Source of the DNA: Oscillospiraceae bacterium
GTDB taxonomy: Bacteria > Bacillota > Clostridia > Oscillospirales > Oscillospiraceae
Reading direction: 5' to 3'
DNA: 52,287 nucleotides
Assembly: GCA_017542425.1 (NCBI GenBank)
Contig: JAFXXH010000013.1
Coordinates: forward strand, 1-52,287
Shown here: positions 24,151 to 32,741 of the stretch, piece by piece
Position numbering within the stretch: the first letter of the stretch is position 1
Layout of the letters: the number at the start of each line of letters is the position of its first letter
Notes under the pieces: generated by a model
Seen by the model: the letters and a program-made list of their open reading frames with translations, nothing else
Database searches by the model: none
Told to the model about the DNA's origin: nothing
Translations under genes and position numbers: made by a program

Positions 24151-24753
24151 TCACATTTCCCGCCGCCCCTCCAGGGCGCGGAGCATGGTGGCGTCGTCGG
24201 CGAACTCCAGGTTGCTGCCCACGGGAATGCCGTAGGCCAGGCGCGTCACCTTCACGCCGAAGGGTTTCAGCAGCCGGGAGAGATACATGGCCGTGGCGTC
24301 CCCCTCCGTGTCCGGGTTGGTGGCCATGATGATCTCGCTGACCGGCTCGGCGGCCACGCGCTCCAGCAGCTCCCGGATGCGCAGCTCGTCCGGGCCAATG
24401 CGGTTCATGGGGCTCAGGACCCCGTGGAGCACGTGATAGACCCCGGAATACTCCCGGCTGCGCTCGATGCTGGCCACGTCCTTGGGTTCCGCAACGACGC
24501 AGATCTGGCTGTGGTCCCGGCGCTCGCTGCGGCAGATGGCGCAGCGTTCCCCGTCCGTCAGGTTCTGGCAGACGGGACAGGTGTGGACCTTCTGGCGGCA
24601 GTCCAGGATGGTCCGGGCGAAGGCCTCCGCCTCCCCTTCCGGGAGGCTGAGGATGTGGAAAGCCAGGCGCTGGGCGCTCTTCTTCCCCACGCCGGGGAGG
24701 GAGGCAAAGCGGTCGATCAGGGCCTCGAAGCTGGGCGGAAAGAGGGAGGGCAT
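24151..24753 (-). CDS. recR: Recombination mediator RecR
   Basis: A 200-residue recombination mediator that works with RecF/RecO to load RecA at gaps. The helix-hairpin-helix FASLPGVGKKSAQRLAFHIL, the four-cysteine zinc motif CPVCQNLTDGERCAIC, and the Toprim domain (ICVVAEPKDVASIERS...ATNPDTEGDATAMYL) are in canonical order at normal length. The ATG at 24753 is supported by GGGGAG 8 nt before it. It lies 5 nt downstream of rpe. Confidence 0.95.
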   Translation of the reverse strand: MPSLFPPSFEALIDRFASLPGVGKKSAQRLAFHILSLPEGEAEAFARTILDCRQKVHTCPVCQNLTDGERCAICRSERRDHSQICVVAEPKDVASIERSREYSGVYHVLHGVLSPMNRIGPDELRIRELLERVAAEPVSEIIMATNPDTEGDATAMYLSRLLKPFGVKVTRLAYGIPVGSNLEFADDATMLRALEGRREM

Positions 24754-24758
24754 GGCCG

Positions 24759-25421
24759 TCACTCCCCGCAGGCCCGGCGGATGGCGGCGATGGCGGCGGC
24801 CCGGTCCGGTTTGTTGAAGACCGCGCTGCCCGCCACCAGCACCTGGGCCCCGGCGGCCACGGCCACGGGGGCGGTGTCCGCGTCGATGCCGCCGTCCACT
24901 TCCAGGAGACAGGCCGGGTTCTGCGCCCGGATCGCGTCGCGCAGCTGGGCCAGCTTGGGCATCTGGTCGGCCATGAAGCGCTGGCCGCCGAAGCCCGGCT
25001 CCACGGTCATCACCAGCACCAGGTCCAGCTGGGGCAGATAGGGGATCAGCAGCGCGGCAGCGGTTTTGGGTTTGACGGACAGGCCCACCTGCTTGCCCTG
25101 GGCCTTCACCGTGTCGAGGGCGGTCTGGATGTCCTGGGGCTGGGCGGCCTCCAGGTGGAAGACCACCAGGTCCGCCCCGGCTTTGCAGAACTGCTCCACA
25201 TAGCGCTGGGGGCGGTCGATCATCAGATGTACGTCCAGAAAGGCGTCGGTGGCGGCCCGGAGGGACTTGAGGACCGGGATGCCGATGGAGATGTTGGGCA
25301 CGAACAGCCCGTCCATCACGTCCACGTGCAGCCAGTCCGCGCCGCCGCGCAGCACGTCCTCCGCCTCCTGGCCCAGTTTTGTGAAATCGGCTGATAAGAT
25401 AGATGGTGCGATGCGCAGCAT
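24759..25421 (-). CDS. rpe: Ribulose-phosphate 3-epimerase
   Basis: A 220-residue TIM-barrel enzyme interconverting ribulose-5-phosphate and xylulose-5-phosphate in the pentose phosphate pathway. Signatures: IAPSILSADFTKLG, HVDVMDGLFVPNISIG with metal ligands, DVHLMIDRP, MTVEPGFGGQRF, LLEVDGGID and the phosphate-binding VLVAGSAVF. The ATG at 25421 follows AGGAGGA; a longer frame to 25460 adds residues without similarity. It is likely co-transcribed with recR. Confidence 0.95.
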   Translation of the reverse strand: MLRIAPSILSADFTKLGQEAEDVLRGGADWLHVDVMDGLFVPNISIGIPVLKSLRAATDAFLDVHLMIDRPQRYVEQFCKAGADLVVFHLEAAQPQDIQTALDTVKAQGKQVGLSVKPKTAAALLIPYLPQLDLVLVMTVEPGFGGQRFMADQMPKLAQLRDAIRAQNPACLLEVDGGIDADTAPVAVAAGAQVLVAGSAVFNKPDRAAAIAAIRRACGE

Positions 25422-25563
25422 GGCAGAGTCCTCCTGTGACAGTTCGTTTGCGTGTTGCATAGATTGTTTCAGCGGCGGGAGTGCGCAAAACGCCGGAGGC
25501 GTTTGCCCCGCGGGTCGCCGCTTTTGGAATAGGGGCCGCCGCAGCCAGCGGCGGTCCCGGTGG

Positions 25564-26043
25564 TCAGGCCGTGGGCGCGGGGTCCTTGCACACGTCCACC
25601 CAGCCCAGCGCGCCGGAAAAGCGCTCCAGTTCAGGGAGCGTCAGTTCTATGGCGCTGTTGGGGGTGCCCGCCGCCGGGTAGACCGTTTCAAAGCGGCGGA
25701 GGCTTTCGTCCAGCCAGACCTGGGCGGTCTCCGGCAGGGCGAAGGGACAGACGCCGCCCACCGGATGTCCGGTGAGGGCCGGGACCTGCTCCGCCGTCAG
25801 CATCGTGGCCTTGCGGTGGAAGCGGTCCTTGAACTTGCGGTTGTCCACCCGTGCGTCCCCCGCCGCCACCACCAGGATGCAGCCGCCGTCCCCCAGGAAG
25901 GAGAGGCTTTTGGCGATGCGCTCCGGCTGGGTGCCGATGGCCGCCGCCGCCAGCGCCACCGTGGCGCTGGAGCTGTCGAAGACCAGGACGCGGTCGGCTG
26001 CGCCGAAGGCTTGCAGATATGTTTTCACGCTTTCCAGAGACAT
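25564..26043 (-). CDS. YbaK/ProX-type aminoacyl-tRNA deacylase-like protein
   Basis: A 159-residue member of the YbaK/EbsC/ProX superfamily, which hydrolyses mischarged aminoacyl-tRNAs in trans. The family core is visible: AKSLSFLGDGGCILVVAAGDARVDNRKFKDRF (catalytic lysine region), the TGHPVGGVCPFAL loop, and VYPAAGTPNSAIELTLPEL. The length fits stand-alone editors. GGGAGGA precedes the ATG at 26043. It lies 71 nt after the TPM-like gene, with a 13-bp hairpin in the gap just before its ribosome-binding site. The exact tRNA substrate is unknown. Confidence 0.88.
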   Translation of the reverse strand: MSLESVKTYLQAFGAADRVLVFDSSSATVALAAAAIGTQPERIAKSLSFLGDGGCILVVAAGDARVDNRKFKDRFHRKATMLTAEQVPALTGHPVGGVCPFALPETAQVWLDESLRRFETVYPAAGTPNSAIELTLPELERFSGALGWVDVCKDPAPTA

Positions 26044-26057
26044 GATATCCTCCCATG

Positions 26058-26089
26058 GAAACGGAGCTGCCGCTGCGCAGCTCCGTTTC
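26058..26089. other. 13-bp hairpin before the YbaK ribosome-binding site
   Basis: A perfect stem of 13 bp (26058-26070 with 26077-26089) with a 6-nt loop. On the minus strand it ends only a few bases before GGGAGGA of the YbaK gene and lacks a following T-run, so it may tune processing or translation instead of termination. On the plus strand five T follow shortly after, but no plus-strand gene precedes it. Confidence 0.55.
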
Positions 26090-26114
26090 GCTGTTTTTGG
26101 TATGTTCCGGGGGT

Positions 26115-27125
26115 TCATCTCCCGCCAAAGCCGCCCCTGCTGCTGCCGCCGCTGCTCCGGCTGCCGCCGAAGCTGCTGCGGGAAGCGCTGTTGCCGCTCC
26201 GGGAACCGGCGCTGCCGCCGAAGCCGCTCCGGGTGTAGGAGCTGCTGCGGGAGGGGCTGCGATAGCCGGACGTGCTGTGGGAGCCGGAGGAAGTCCGGGA
26301 CCCGGACGAGCTGCGGAAGCTGGGACCGCCGCCCCGGTAGCCCGGGCCGCCGCTGCGGTAGCGGGCTTCCATGCTGCGAAACCAGCTCCCGCCGGGGCGG
26401 TGCCAGAACAGCAGGGGGATGAAGCCGGCCCGGCTGAAGCCGCTGCCGCGCCCGTTGGCTGCCCAGCGGCGATAGCGGCCTTTGTCGATGGCGGAGAAGA
26501 GCAGGAAGACCAGCACGACGATGATGAGAAAGCCCACCAGACTCATGCCGCCGCGCTCCGGCTGGCTGATGCTGACGGCGGGATAGTTGCTGCCATTGTA
26601 CTGATAGTCCCCCGCGCTGCCGAAGACTTCGGCGTAGCAGGCGTCCAGCGCGTTCAGGAGATTCTGCACCGCCCCGTCATAGTCGCCGGAGCGGAAGGAG
26701 GGGAGGAAGCTGTCTTCCAAGAGCGCCCGCAGCGCCGTCTCCCCCACCGCCACGTCCAGCTTCGCGCCGGGGCTCATCCAGTATTCTTTGGCCCCCGTGT
26801 CCAGGAGCAGAATGGCGTCCTGGTCGCCCAGACCCCAGTTGTCGGCCAGGGCGTAGGTGTAATCCTCCAGCTCCCAGCCCCGGGTGTGGTCCACCGTGGC
26901 CACCGCCGTGACGAAGCCGTAGTCCCTGTCCCAGTCCCGGTTGCTGCGCTCGATTGCAAACTCGGTGTTGGAGGAGAGGACAAGCGCGCCGTCATAGACC
27001 CAGTCGCCCTGGTTCGGGCTGGGGACCGTGGCCGGGCGGCGGGTCCAGCCGTAGGCCAGACAGCCCAGCACCACCGCAGCCGTCAGCACAATGGCCACGA
27101 CCCGGTTCTGAAAAAAAGCTTTCAT
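26115..27125 (-). CDS. TPM-domain membrane protein with Ser/Arg/Gly-rich tail
   Basis: A 336-residue protein. There is an N-terminal signal anchor (AIVLTAAVVLGCLAYGW), then a TPM-like domain at about 35-165 (VYDGALVLSSNT...VATVDHTRGWELEDYTYALADNWGLGDQDAILLLDTG), a transmembrane helix at about 200-218 (GFLIIVVLVFLLFSAI), and a C-terminal half made of Ser, Arg and Gly with repeated SRSS/GGSRSSGGSS patterns. TPM/YgcG proteins are linked to membrane-protein quality control, but their biochemistry is poorly known. It sits with TelA and XpaC in one minus-strand unit. AAGGAGGGG precedes the ATG. Confidence 0.8.
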   Translation of the reverse strand: MKAFFQNRVVAIVLTAAVVLGCLAYGWTRRPATVPSPNQGDWVYDGALVLSSNTEFAIERSNRDWDRDYGFVTAVATVDHTRGWELEDYTYALADNWGLGDQDAILLLDTGAKEYWMSPGAKLDVAVGETALRALLEDSFLPSFRSGDYDGAVQNLLNALDACYAEVFGSAGDYQYNGSNYPAVSISQPERGGMSLVGFLIIVVLVFLLFSAIDKGRYRRWAANGRGSGFSRAGFIPLLFWHRPGGSWFRSMEARYRSGGPGYRGGGPSFRSSSGSRTSSGSHSTSGYRSPSRSSSYTRSGFGGSAGSRSGNSASRSSFGGSRSSGGSSRGGFGGR

Positions 27126-27176
27126 CGCGCCCCTCCTTCTGCACTGTTTTGAATGTCAAACCGCTTCACGCGGCGC

Positions 27177-28343
27177 TCAGCCGCGGATCTCCAGCAGCTT
27201 CTGTTTCAACTCGCCCTCCAGACGGCCCAGCTCCACCTCGGCCTCGGCCCGGCGCTGGCGGCCCTCCTCCTGGATCTGGCGGACCTCCTCCAGGGTGCGG
27301 ATCAGCTCCTGGTTGGTGTGCTTGAGGGTCTCCAGCTCCACGATGCCCCGCTCGGACTCCCGCGCCACGTCGATGCTGCCCTGGTGCAGAGCCTCGGCGT
27401 TCTTTTTCAGCAGTTCATTCGTCACGTCGCTGACCTCCCGCTGGGCCTCCATGGCCTGGCGGCTGTGCTCCATGCTCAGGGCCAGCACCATCTGGCTCTT
27501 CCACAGGGGGATGGTGTTGACGATGCTGGTCTGGATCTTCTCGGCCATCAGGCTGTCGTTGTTTTGGATCATGCGGATCTGCGGGCTCATCTGCAAAGAG
27601 ACGATGCGCGTCAGCTCCAGGTCGTGCAGGCGCTTTTCAAAGCGGCCCACCATGTTGGCAAAGTCGCTGGCGGCCTGGGCGTCCTCGGGCAGGCCGGTCT
27701 CCCGGGCCTTGCTTTGCAGGGCGGGCAGCTCCGTCTCCCGGAGGGACTTGGCCTTGAGCTGACCGGCCAGGATGTACATGGTCAGCTCCTTGAAGTAGGC
27801 CAGGTTCATCTCATACATCTTGTCCATGGTGGCGATGTCTTTCAGCAGGGTGCGCTCGTGCTTTTCCAGCTGCTCGGTGATGCGGTCCACATTCACCTCG
27901 GCCTTGTCGTACTGGGCTTTGAGGGCGGCGATGTTGGCCCCGGCCTTTTTGAAGAGGCCCAGGAAGCCCTTCTTTTCCTCGGGGTTGAAGTTCAGGCCCT
28001 TCAGCTCCATCACCAGGCTGGAGAGCATCCCCCCCACCTCGCCCAGGTCCTTGGTGCGCACGGTGCCCAGGGCGGCGCTGGAAAACTCGCTGATGTTGGC
28101 CTGGGCCGCCGCGCCGTAGGACAGCACCTGGTTGGTGTTGGTCACGTCGATCTGCTCGGCAAATTCCCGGACCGCGGCCTGCTCGGCTGCGCTGAGCTTT
28201 TCCAGCTCCGGCCGCTCGGACACGACCTCCTCCTGCTGCTGCACCAGCGCCTCCTGGGCGGCGGCGGCCACGGCGGCGGCGGACGCGCCGTTGGGGTCCA
28301 GGGTCAGCTTGGGGACATATTCCGTCAGTTTGTTCTCGTTCAT
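27177..28343 (-). CDS. TelA family protein (toxic anion resistance)
   Basis: A 388-residue, largely helical and charged protein of the TelA/KlaA family. The core contains KKGFLGLFKKAGANIAALKAQYDKAEVNVDRITEQLEKHERTLLKDI and the IVSLQMSPQIRMIQNNDSLMAEKIQTSIVNTIPLWKSQMVLAL block characteristic of the family. A coiled coil ends the protein. The family was named for tellurite resistance, but most chromosomal members act in envelope stress and their activity is unknown. It pairs with XpaC directly upstream (41-nt gap), a conserved Firmicutes arrangement. Confidence 0.92.
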   Translation of the reverse strand: MNENKLTEYVPKLTLDPNGASAAAVAAAAQEALVQQQEEVVSERPELEKLSAAEQAAVREFAEQIDVTNTNQVLSYGAAAQANISEFSSAALGTVRTKDLGEVGGMLSSLVMELKGLNFNPEEKKGFLGLFKKAGANIAALKAQYDKAEVNVDRITEQLEKHERTLLKDIATMDKMYEMNLAYFKELTMYILAGQLKAKSLRETELPALQSKARETGLPEDAQAASDFANMVGRFEKRLHDLELTRIVSLQMSPQIRMIQNNDSLMAEKIQTSIVNTIPLWKSQMVLALSMEHSRQAMEAQREVSDVTNELLKKNAEALHQGSIDVARESERGIVELETLKHTNQELIRTLEEVRQIQEEGRQRRAEAEVELGRLEGELKQKLLEIRG

Positions 28344-28384
28344 GGTATGTTCGTTCCTTTCTGATGGATTCGATCTTGTCTTCC

Positions 28385-29107
28385 TCAGCGCCCGGCGGCG
28401 GTGCCGAACTGACCGCTCTGCCCGGCCAGGCCCTCCCGCTGCATCAGGGTGTTCATCACGGCGATGTCCGTCTCGATGTCCATGGCCTGGTTGGCGAACA
28501 GGCCGTCCAGGAGCTTGCGGTAGCCGTCGATGGCGGTGTCCAGCATCTCGTTGATGCTGCGCATGGTGTTGGAGATGTTCTCCCCCTGGATGCCCTGGGA
28601 CCCCATGCGGTCATAGGCGTTCAGCAGCTTGATGGTGGTGGGGAGATAGTAGTCCAGGAATTTTTTGATCTGGGGCACGTCGCTGGGGTCGTGAATGGCG
28701 TCCTCCACGATCTTGTCGGAGACGGAGATGATCTCCTGGATCTTGTGCTTGACCTCCAGATCGGGGATGACGGCGTAGAGCCGCTGGAGTTCGCTGTGGG
28801 CCCTGGCCCCCTCGTCGACGATGGCCTGGACTTCCGGGGCATACTTGGGCTTCTCCGGCTCCTGCTTTTTCGTCTCGGCAGCCTGTTGGGCCGTGGTCTG
28901 CTGCTGTTTCGCGCTCTGGGCAGGGGCCTTCTTCTCCTTGTCGGAGTTCGCCACCGCCCGCACGACGCCGTAGACGATGGCGGCCAGGACTGCGGCCACG
29001 CCCAGACGCCCCAGACTGAAGATGGGTCGGAGGATGGAGAACAGCAGAAACACCAGCCCGATCGCGTAGATCGGAGACGTGGAGCCTTTTTTCTTCTTTT
29101 TCTTCAT
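28385..29107 (-). CDS. XpaC-like membrane protein
   Basis: A 240-residue protein: a poly-lysine start (KKKKKK), two hydrophobic segments at about residues 13-26 and 34-49, a Gln/Ala/Lys linker, and a helical domain from about 90 onward (PEVQAIVDEGARAHSELQRLYAVIPDLEVKHKIQEIISVSDKI...FLDYYLPTTIKLLNAYDRM). This matches the XpaC family (5-bromo-4-chloroindolyl phosphate hydrolysis protein), usually found next to TelA. The ATG at 29107 is preceded by GGGAGGG. An open frame upstream to 29236 would cross the promoter and is rejected. Confidence 0.88.
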   Translation of the reverse strand: MKKKKKKGSTSPIYAIGLVFLLFSILRPIFSLGRLGVAAVLAAIVYGVVRAVANSDKEKKAPAQSAKQQQTTAQQAAETKKQEPEKPKYAPEVQAIVDEGARAHSELQRLYAVIPDLEVKHKIQEIISVSDKIVEDAIHDPSDVPQIKKFLDYYLPTTIKLLNAYDRMGSQGIQGENISNTMRSINEMLDTAIDGYRKLLDGLFANQAMDIETDIAVMNTLMQREGLAGQSGQFGTAAGR

Positions 29108-29162
29108 CGGGCGATCCCTCCCTCTCCCGTCCCGGGGGCGGTTTTGTTGCGCTATCCTGTAT

Positions 29163-29191
29163 ATTTTACTTCCAAATTCCCCGGAGGTCAA
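29163..29191 (-). promoter_or_regulatory. Promoter of the xpaC-telA-TPM unit
   Basis: On the minus strand TTGACC (29191-29186), a 17-nt spacer and TAAAAT (29168-29163), 56 nt before the XpaC ATG. Confidence 0.75.
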
Positions 29192-29212
29192 GCAATATCG
29201 GAGCGAAGGCGC

Positions 29213-29255
29213 AAAAAGAGCGGCGCTCCCGGGCATTTCGTCCCGGAAGCGCCGC
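29213..29255 (-). terminator. Terminator after tyrS
   Basis: A GC-rich stem of about 14 bp (29241-29255 with 29220-29233) followed on the minus strand by CTC and TTTTT (29217-29213). It lies just past the tyrS stop at 29264. Confidence 0.85.
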
Positions 29256-29263
29256 AGCGTTTC

Positions 29264-30487
29264 TCAGCGCAGCACCACGCGGTTGTAGTTTTTCTTGCCC
29301 CGGCGCAGGGTCAGGCCCGCCCCGATGTCGGCGGGGGTGAAGCTGCGGGCGATGTCGGTGACCTTCTGATCCCCGGCGCTGACGCCCCCCTGCTCCACGT
29401 TGCGCCGGGCGTCGCCCCGGGAGGCGCACAGGCCGGTCTTCACCAGCAGACTGAGGATGTCGATCTTCCCGGCGGGGAAGTCGGCCTCCGTCAGTTCGGT
29501 GGTGGGGATGTTGTCGGACGCGCCGCCGCCGGAAAACAGGGCCTTTGCCGCCGTCTCCGCCTTGCGCGCCTCGTCCTCCCCGTGGACCATGCGCGTCAGC
29601 TCGAAGGCCAGGATCTCCTTGGCCCGGTTCAGTTGGCTGCCCTCCCAGGCGTCCATGGCGTCGATCTCCTCCAGGGGCAGGAAGGTCAGCATCCGAATGC
29701 ACTTGAGCACGTCCGCGTCCCCCACGTTGCGCCAGTACTGATAGAACTCGTAGGGGCTGGTCTTGGCCGGGTCCAGCCAGACCGCGTTGCCCGCCGTCTT
29801 GCCCATCTTCTTGCCGTTGGAGTCCGTCAGCAGGGTGATGGTCATGGCGTAGGCGTCACGCCCCAGCTTCCTGCGGATCAGCTCCGTGCCGCCCAGCATG
29901 TTGCTCCACTGGTCGTCGCCGCCGAACTGCATGTTGCAGCCCAGGGTCTGGTACAGGTGGTAGAAGTCGTAGCTCTGCATGATCATGTAGTTGAACTCCA
30001 GGAAGCTCAGGCCCTTCTCCATCCGGTTCTTGTAGCACTCCGCCCGGAGCATGTTGTTCACGGAGAAGCAGGTGCCCACCTCCCGCAGAAGGTTTACATA
30101 ATTCAGATCCATCAGCCAGTCGGCGTTGTTGACCATCAGGGCCTTGCCCTCGCCGAACTCGATGAAGCGCTCCATCTGGCGGCGGAAGCAGGCGGCATTG
30201 TAGTCGATGTCCTCTCGCGTCAGCATTTTGCGCATGTCGCTGCGGCCGCTGGGGTCGCCGATCATCGTCGTGCCGCCGCCGATCAGGGCGATGGGCTGGT
30301 TGCCCGCCTGCTGCAGCCGCTTCATCAGCGTCAGGGCCATGAAGTGCCCCGCCGTCAGGCTGTCGGCGGTGCAGTCAAAGCCGATGTAAAAGCGCGCCCT
30401 GCCATTGTTCAGCAGTTGGCGGATCTCCGCCTCGTCCGTCACCTGCGCGATGAGGCCACGCGCTTGCAGTTCCTCATAAATGCCCAT
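29264..30487 (-). CDS. tyrS: Tyrosyl-tRNA synthetase
   Basis: A 407-residue class I synthetase that charges tRNA-Tyr. The HIGH-equivalent lies in DCTADSLTAGH (residues 38-48), the tyrosine pocket includes QSYDFYHLY and QFGGDDQWSN, and the KMSKS-equivalent is KMGKT at 228-232. A C-terminal S4 RNA-binding domain (ILSLLVKTGLCASRGDARRNVEQGGV...) completes it. AAGGAGAG precedes the ATG. No T-box leader is present because the gene starts 1 nt after the MBL-fold gene, within an operon that begins with DUF1015. Confidence 0.95.
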   Translation of the reverse strand: MGIYEELQARGLIAQVTDEAEIRQLLNNGRARFYIGFDCTADSLTAGHFMALTLMKRLQQAGNQPIALIGGGTTMIGDPSGRSDMRKMLTREDIDYNAACFRRQMERFIEFGEGKALMVNNADWLMDLNYVNLLREVGTCFSVNNMLRAECYKNRMEKGLSFLEFNYMIMQSYDFYHLYQTLGCNMQFGGDDQWSNMLGGTELIRRKLGRDAYAMTITLLTDSNGKKMGKTAGNAVWLDPAKTSPYEFYQYWRNVGDADVLKCIRMLTFLPLEEIDAMDAWEGSQLNRAKEILAFELTRMVHGEDEARKAETAAKALFSGGGASDNIPTTELTEADFPAGKIDILSLLVKTGLCASRGDARRNVEQGGVSAGDQKVTDIARSFTPADIGAGLTLRRGKKNYNRVVLR

Positions 30488-30488
30488 G

Positions 30489-31130
30489 TCAGTCTCTCTC
30501 CTTCTCGTTTTTCGCTTGCATCACATAGAGGCCGGGGTCCGTGTCCCGGTCCAAGGTCAGGGTCGCCCCGCTCCGCTTCGCCGGACCGAGGCGCGTCAGC
30601 GCCGCGTCGATGTGGGCGATCTCCGCATAGCCGCTGCGGTCCGTGCGGTAGTGCATCGCCACGGCCACGCGGGGGCGCAGCCGGTCCAGGATGTCCCTGG
30701 CCTGGGCCGCGTCGATGGTGTAGTAGCCCCCCACGGGGAGCAGCAGCAGGTCCAGGTCCCGGAGGAGGGCGCATTCCGCTTCCGTCAGGTCCCGGCCCAG
30801 GTCCCCCAGGTGGGCGCAGCGCAGCGCGCCGAAGGTGAAGACGCGGACCGTGTTTTTGCCCCGCAGCGCGCCGCCGCAGGGGTCGTGCTCGGTCTCCAGT
30901 TCCTCCACCGCGAAGCCCGCCGGGGCCTGTCCCTTCCGGCACTTCACGTTTTTGACAGCCCCGTGGTCCCGGTGGTCGTGGCTGCAATAGACCGCGTCCG
31001 CCGTCTCCCGCACGCTTTCAAGCCCCGGCACGCTGCCGTCGGCGTAGGGGTCCAGCACCACCCGCCAGCCCTGCCACTCCAGGGCGAAGCAGGCGTGGCC
31101 GATATAAGTGACCAAAACGCTGCCGTTCAT
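30489..31130 (-). CDS. Metallo-beta-lactamase-fold hydrolase (UPF0173-like)
   Basis: A 213-residue MBL-fold protein: TYIGHACFALEWQGWRVVLDPY, the metal motif SHDHRDHGAVK, a later CAHLGDLGRDLT histidine/aspartate block, and AMHYRTDRSG for the last histidine. It resembles the UPF0173/YtkL type of predicted metal-dependent hydrolases, whose substrate is not established. It is translationally coupled on both sides: its ATG overlaps the DUF1015 stop (ATGA), and its stop lies 1 nt before tyrS. Confidence 0.87.
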   Translation of the reverse strand: MNGSVLVTYIGHACFALEWQGWRVVLDPYADGSVPGLESVRETADAVYCSHDHRDHGAVKNVKCRKGQAPAGFAVEELETEHDPCGGALRGKNTVRVFTFGALRCAHLGDLGRDLTEAECALLRDLDLLLLPVGGYYTIDAAQARDILDRLRPRVAVAMHYRTDRSGYAEIAHIDAALTRLGPAKRSGATLTLDRDTDPGLYVMQAKNEKERD

Positions 31131-32380
31131 GGCCTGATCCTCCTGGCTTCCAGATAATAGCGCTTGTCCTCGGCCCGGCCGATGGAGAAGCTCTTGCGGG
31201 GGAAGGGGCCGCTGCGGGCCACGGAGGGGAACAGCTCGGATTTCTCCAGCCTGGGCAGCAGCAGGGCGCAGCAGCCGCTCCGGGCCAGCTCCAGCGCCGA
31301 TTCGTCGTTGTGGACGTAGTCCAGCTTCCCGCCCCAGCGGGCCAGGTGCGCGGACAGAACCGCGTCCGTCTCTCCGATCAGCGCGCCGATGGAAGGCGCG
31401 GGGACAGAAAGCAGCGTCTCCCCCTCCGGCGTGACGGCGCGGAGCGTGCGTGGCGCGCCCTCCGCAGCATCGGCGAAATGCGCCCGCAGCTCGTCCAGGA
31501 AGGCCGCCGGGTTCCCGCTCCAGACCACCCGGTGGATGGGCTCGAAGGTGATGGAAGGGTCGTGGATGTTCACCAGCTCCACCAGGGACCAGCGGGCCGG
31601 GTGCCGCTCCCGCTGCTCCGGCGTCAGCGTCGGTTTCAGCTCCTCCCAGCAGCGCTTGGCCGTGGCCAGCGAGTGGTTCCCGTCCCCCATGGCGAAGACC
31701 AGCGGGGCGCGGTTTTCCAACCTGGCCGACGCCTCCGCCCGGCGCGTCAATTCCGCCATGGCCGCGTCCACCCGGTCCGCCGCAGCGCCGCTGACGCGCC
31801 AGCCCCTGGCCTGGCCGCCCCGGGCCAGCAGAGAGAAGTCATAGAGGGGTTCCAGCGCGTCCCGTTCCCCCGCGCAGCCGCCGATGACCGCGTCGGCGGG
31901 GTCGTCCAGGAAGACCATCACATGGGGCAGCTCCAGGGCCGCCCCGGCCCGGATGCGCATCCGGGCGGGCAGGCGGCTTTCCACCGTGCCCTCCGTGGCC
32001 CGGACGGGACTTGTGGCCTCGGCCCGGTAGTCGTACTGCTCCAGATCCAATGCCCCCAGCAGTCCCCGGCGCGTGATTCCACTCCGCAGCGTCCGCTCCA
32101 GATAGACGTAGCTGCCCGGCAGTTCCCGGAACAGCCCGGCGTTCAGGTATTCCTCCATGGCCGCGTCGATGCGCCGACTCTCGGCCTCCAGGTCCGCCCC
32201 CTCCAGATACGCCTCCGGCAAAATCAGCCGCAGCGCGCTGGGCGCGTCGCCCACCTCCGCGTCCAGCGCCGCCCAATAGGCCGGGTCGCTGGTGAACTGG
32301 TCGCAGGCCACCACGCTCCAGCGGTGCAGCTCGCACGTTTGCGGCAACAGAATGTCCGCCCGACGCACGATCTCTCCCAT
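31127..32380 (-). CDS. DUF1015 family protein
   Basis: A 417-residue protein of the widely conserved DUF1015 (SerC-neighbour, COG4198-type) family. Recognisable features are the N-terminal VACDQFTSDPAYW region and the central MGDGNHSLATAKRCWEE block with the invariant GNHS motif, then the VELVNIHDPSITFEPIHRVV region. The biochemical function is unknown; other members often sit beside serine-biosynthesis genes, which is not so here. It is the first gene of the DUF1015-MBL-tyrS unit, with a good promoter at 32423-32451. Confidence 0.88.
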   Translation of the reverse strand: MGEIVRRADILLPQTCELHRWSVVACDQFTSDPAYWAALDAEVGDAPSALRLILPEAYLEGADLEAESRRIDAAMEEYLNAGLFRELPGSYVYLERTLRSGITRRGLLGALDLEQYDYRAEATSPVRATEGTVESRLPARMRIRAGAALELPHVMVFLDDPADAVIGGCAGERDALEPLYDFSLLARGGQARGWRVSGAAADRVDAAMAELTRRAEASARLENRAPLVFAMGDGNHSLATAKRCWEELKPTLTPEQRERHPARWSLVELVNIHDPSITFEPIHRVVWSGNPAAFLDELRAHFADAAEGAPRTLRAVTPEGETLLSVPAPSIGALIGETDAVLSAHLARWGGKLDYVHNDESALELARSGCCALLLPRLEKSELFPSVARSGPFPRKSFSIGRAEDKRYYLEARRIRP

Positions 32381-32422
32381 ACGCCGTGCCCCCTCTCGTT
32401 TTTCATTTGCATAGATGGGGAC

Positions 32423-32451
32423 AGTATAACAAAAAGCGGAGAAAATAGCAA
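32423..32451 (-). promoter_or_regulatory. Promoter of the DUF1015-tyrS operon
   Basis: On the minus strand TTGCTA (32451-32446), a 17-nt spacer and TATACT (32428-32423), 42 nt before the ATG at 32380. Confidence 0.75.
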
Positions 32452-32497
32452 TGCGCGTTCACCATAGAAATTCCCCCGCCGCATTCGGCGGCCTTTC

Positions 32498-32658
32498 GGC
32501 AACACCGCACAATTCCCGGCACACATCTTGCTTGCATATGATTCCGTCAAATCACCCGAAAATCCTCGGCAATACACAAAGTATTGCCTGCGGTTTTCAG
32601 CCGATTTGACGAAACATCTGACTGCGCAATCTGCGCGCCAGAATTGTGCGGTGTTGCC
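32498..32658. mobile_element. 161-nt MITE-like palindromic element
   Basis: Perfect 18-bp terminal inverted repeats (32498-32515 and 32641-32658) begin GGCAACACCGCACAATTC. Inner arms also pair: GTCAAATC/GATTTGAC near 32546-32553 and 32603-32610, and GGCAATAC/GTATTGCC at 32568-32575 and 32581-32588, around a five-base apex ACAAA centred on 32578. All pairs share this centre, so the whole element is one long imperfect hairpin. It has no gene, and no convincing target-site duplication is visible. The architecture fits a non-autonomous MITE moved by a transposase encoded elsewhere. Confidence 0.85.
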
Positions 32659-32674
32659 TTAGGAAAAAAGATGC

Positions 32675-32703
32675 TTCCATTTTGCCGGAATCTGGGGTAT
32701 CAT
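32675..32703 (+). promoter_or_regulatory. Candidate promoter of the cca operon
   Basis: TTCCAT (32675-32680), a 17-nt spacer and TATCAT (32698-32703), 39 nt before the cca ATG and 17 nt after the MITE end. Confidence 0.5.
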
Positions 32704-32741
32704 GGAAGCCCTGCAAACGAACTGACCAGGAGGCGTGAAGG

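Noticed and set aside
29108..29236. Longer N-terminus for the XpaC-like protein
   Set aside because: It would run across a good promoter at 29163-29191, and the poly-lysine start at 29107 has its own ribosome-binding site.
30488..30500. T-box leader for tyrS
   Set aside because: The gene is internal to an operon with a 1-nt gap, so there is no room for a leader.
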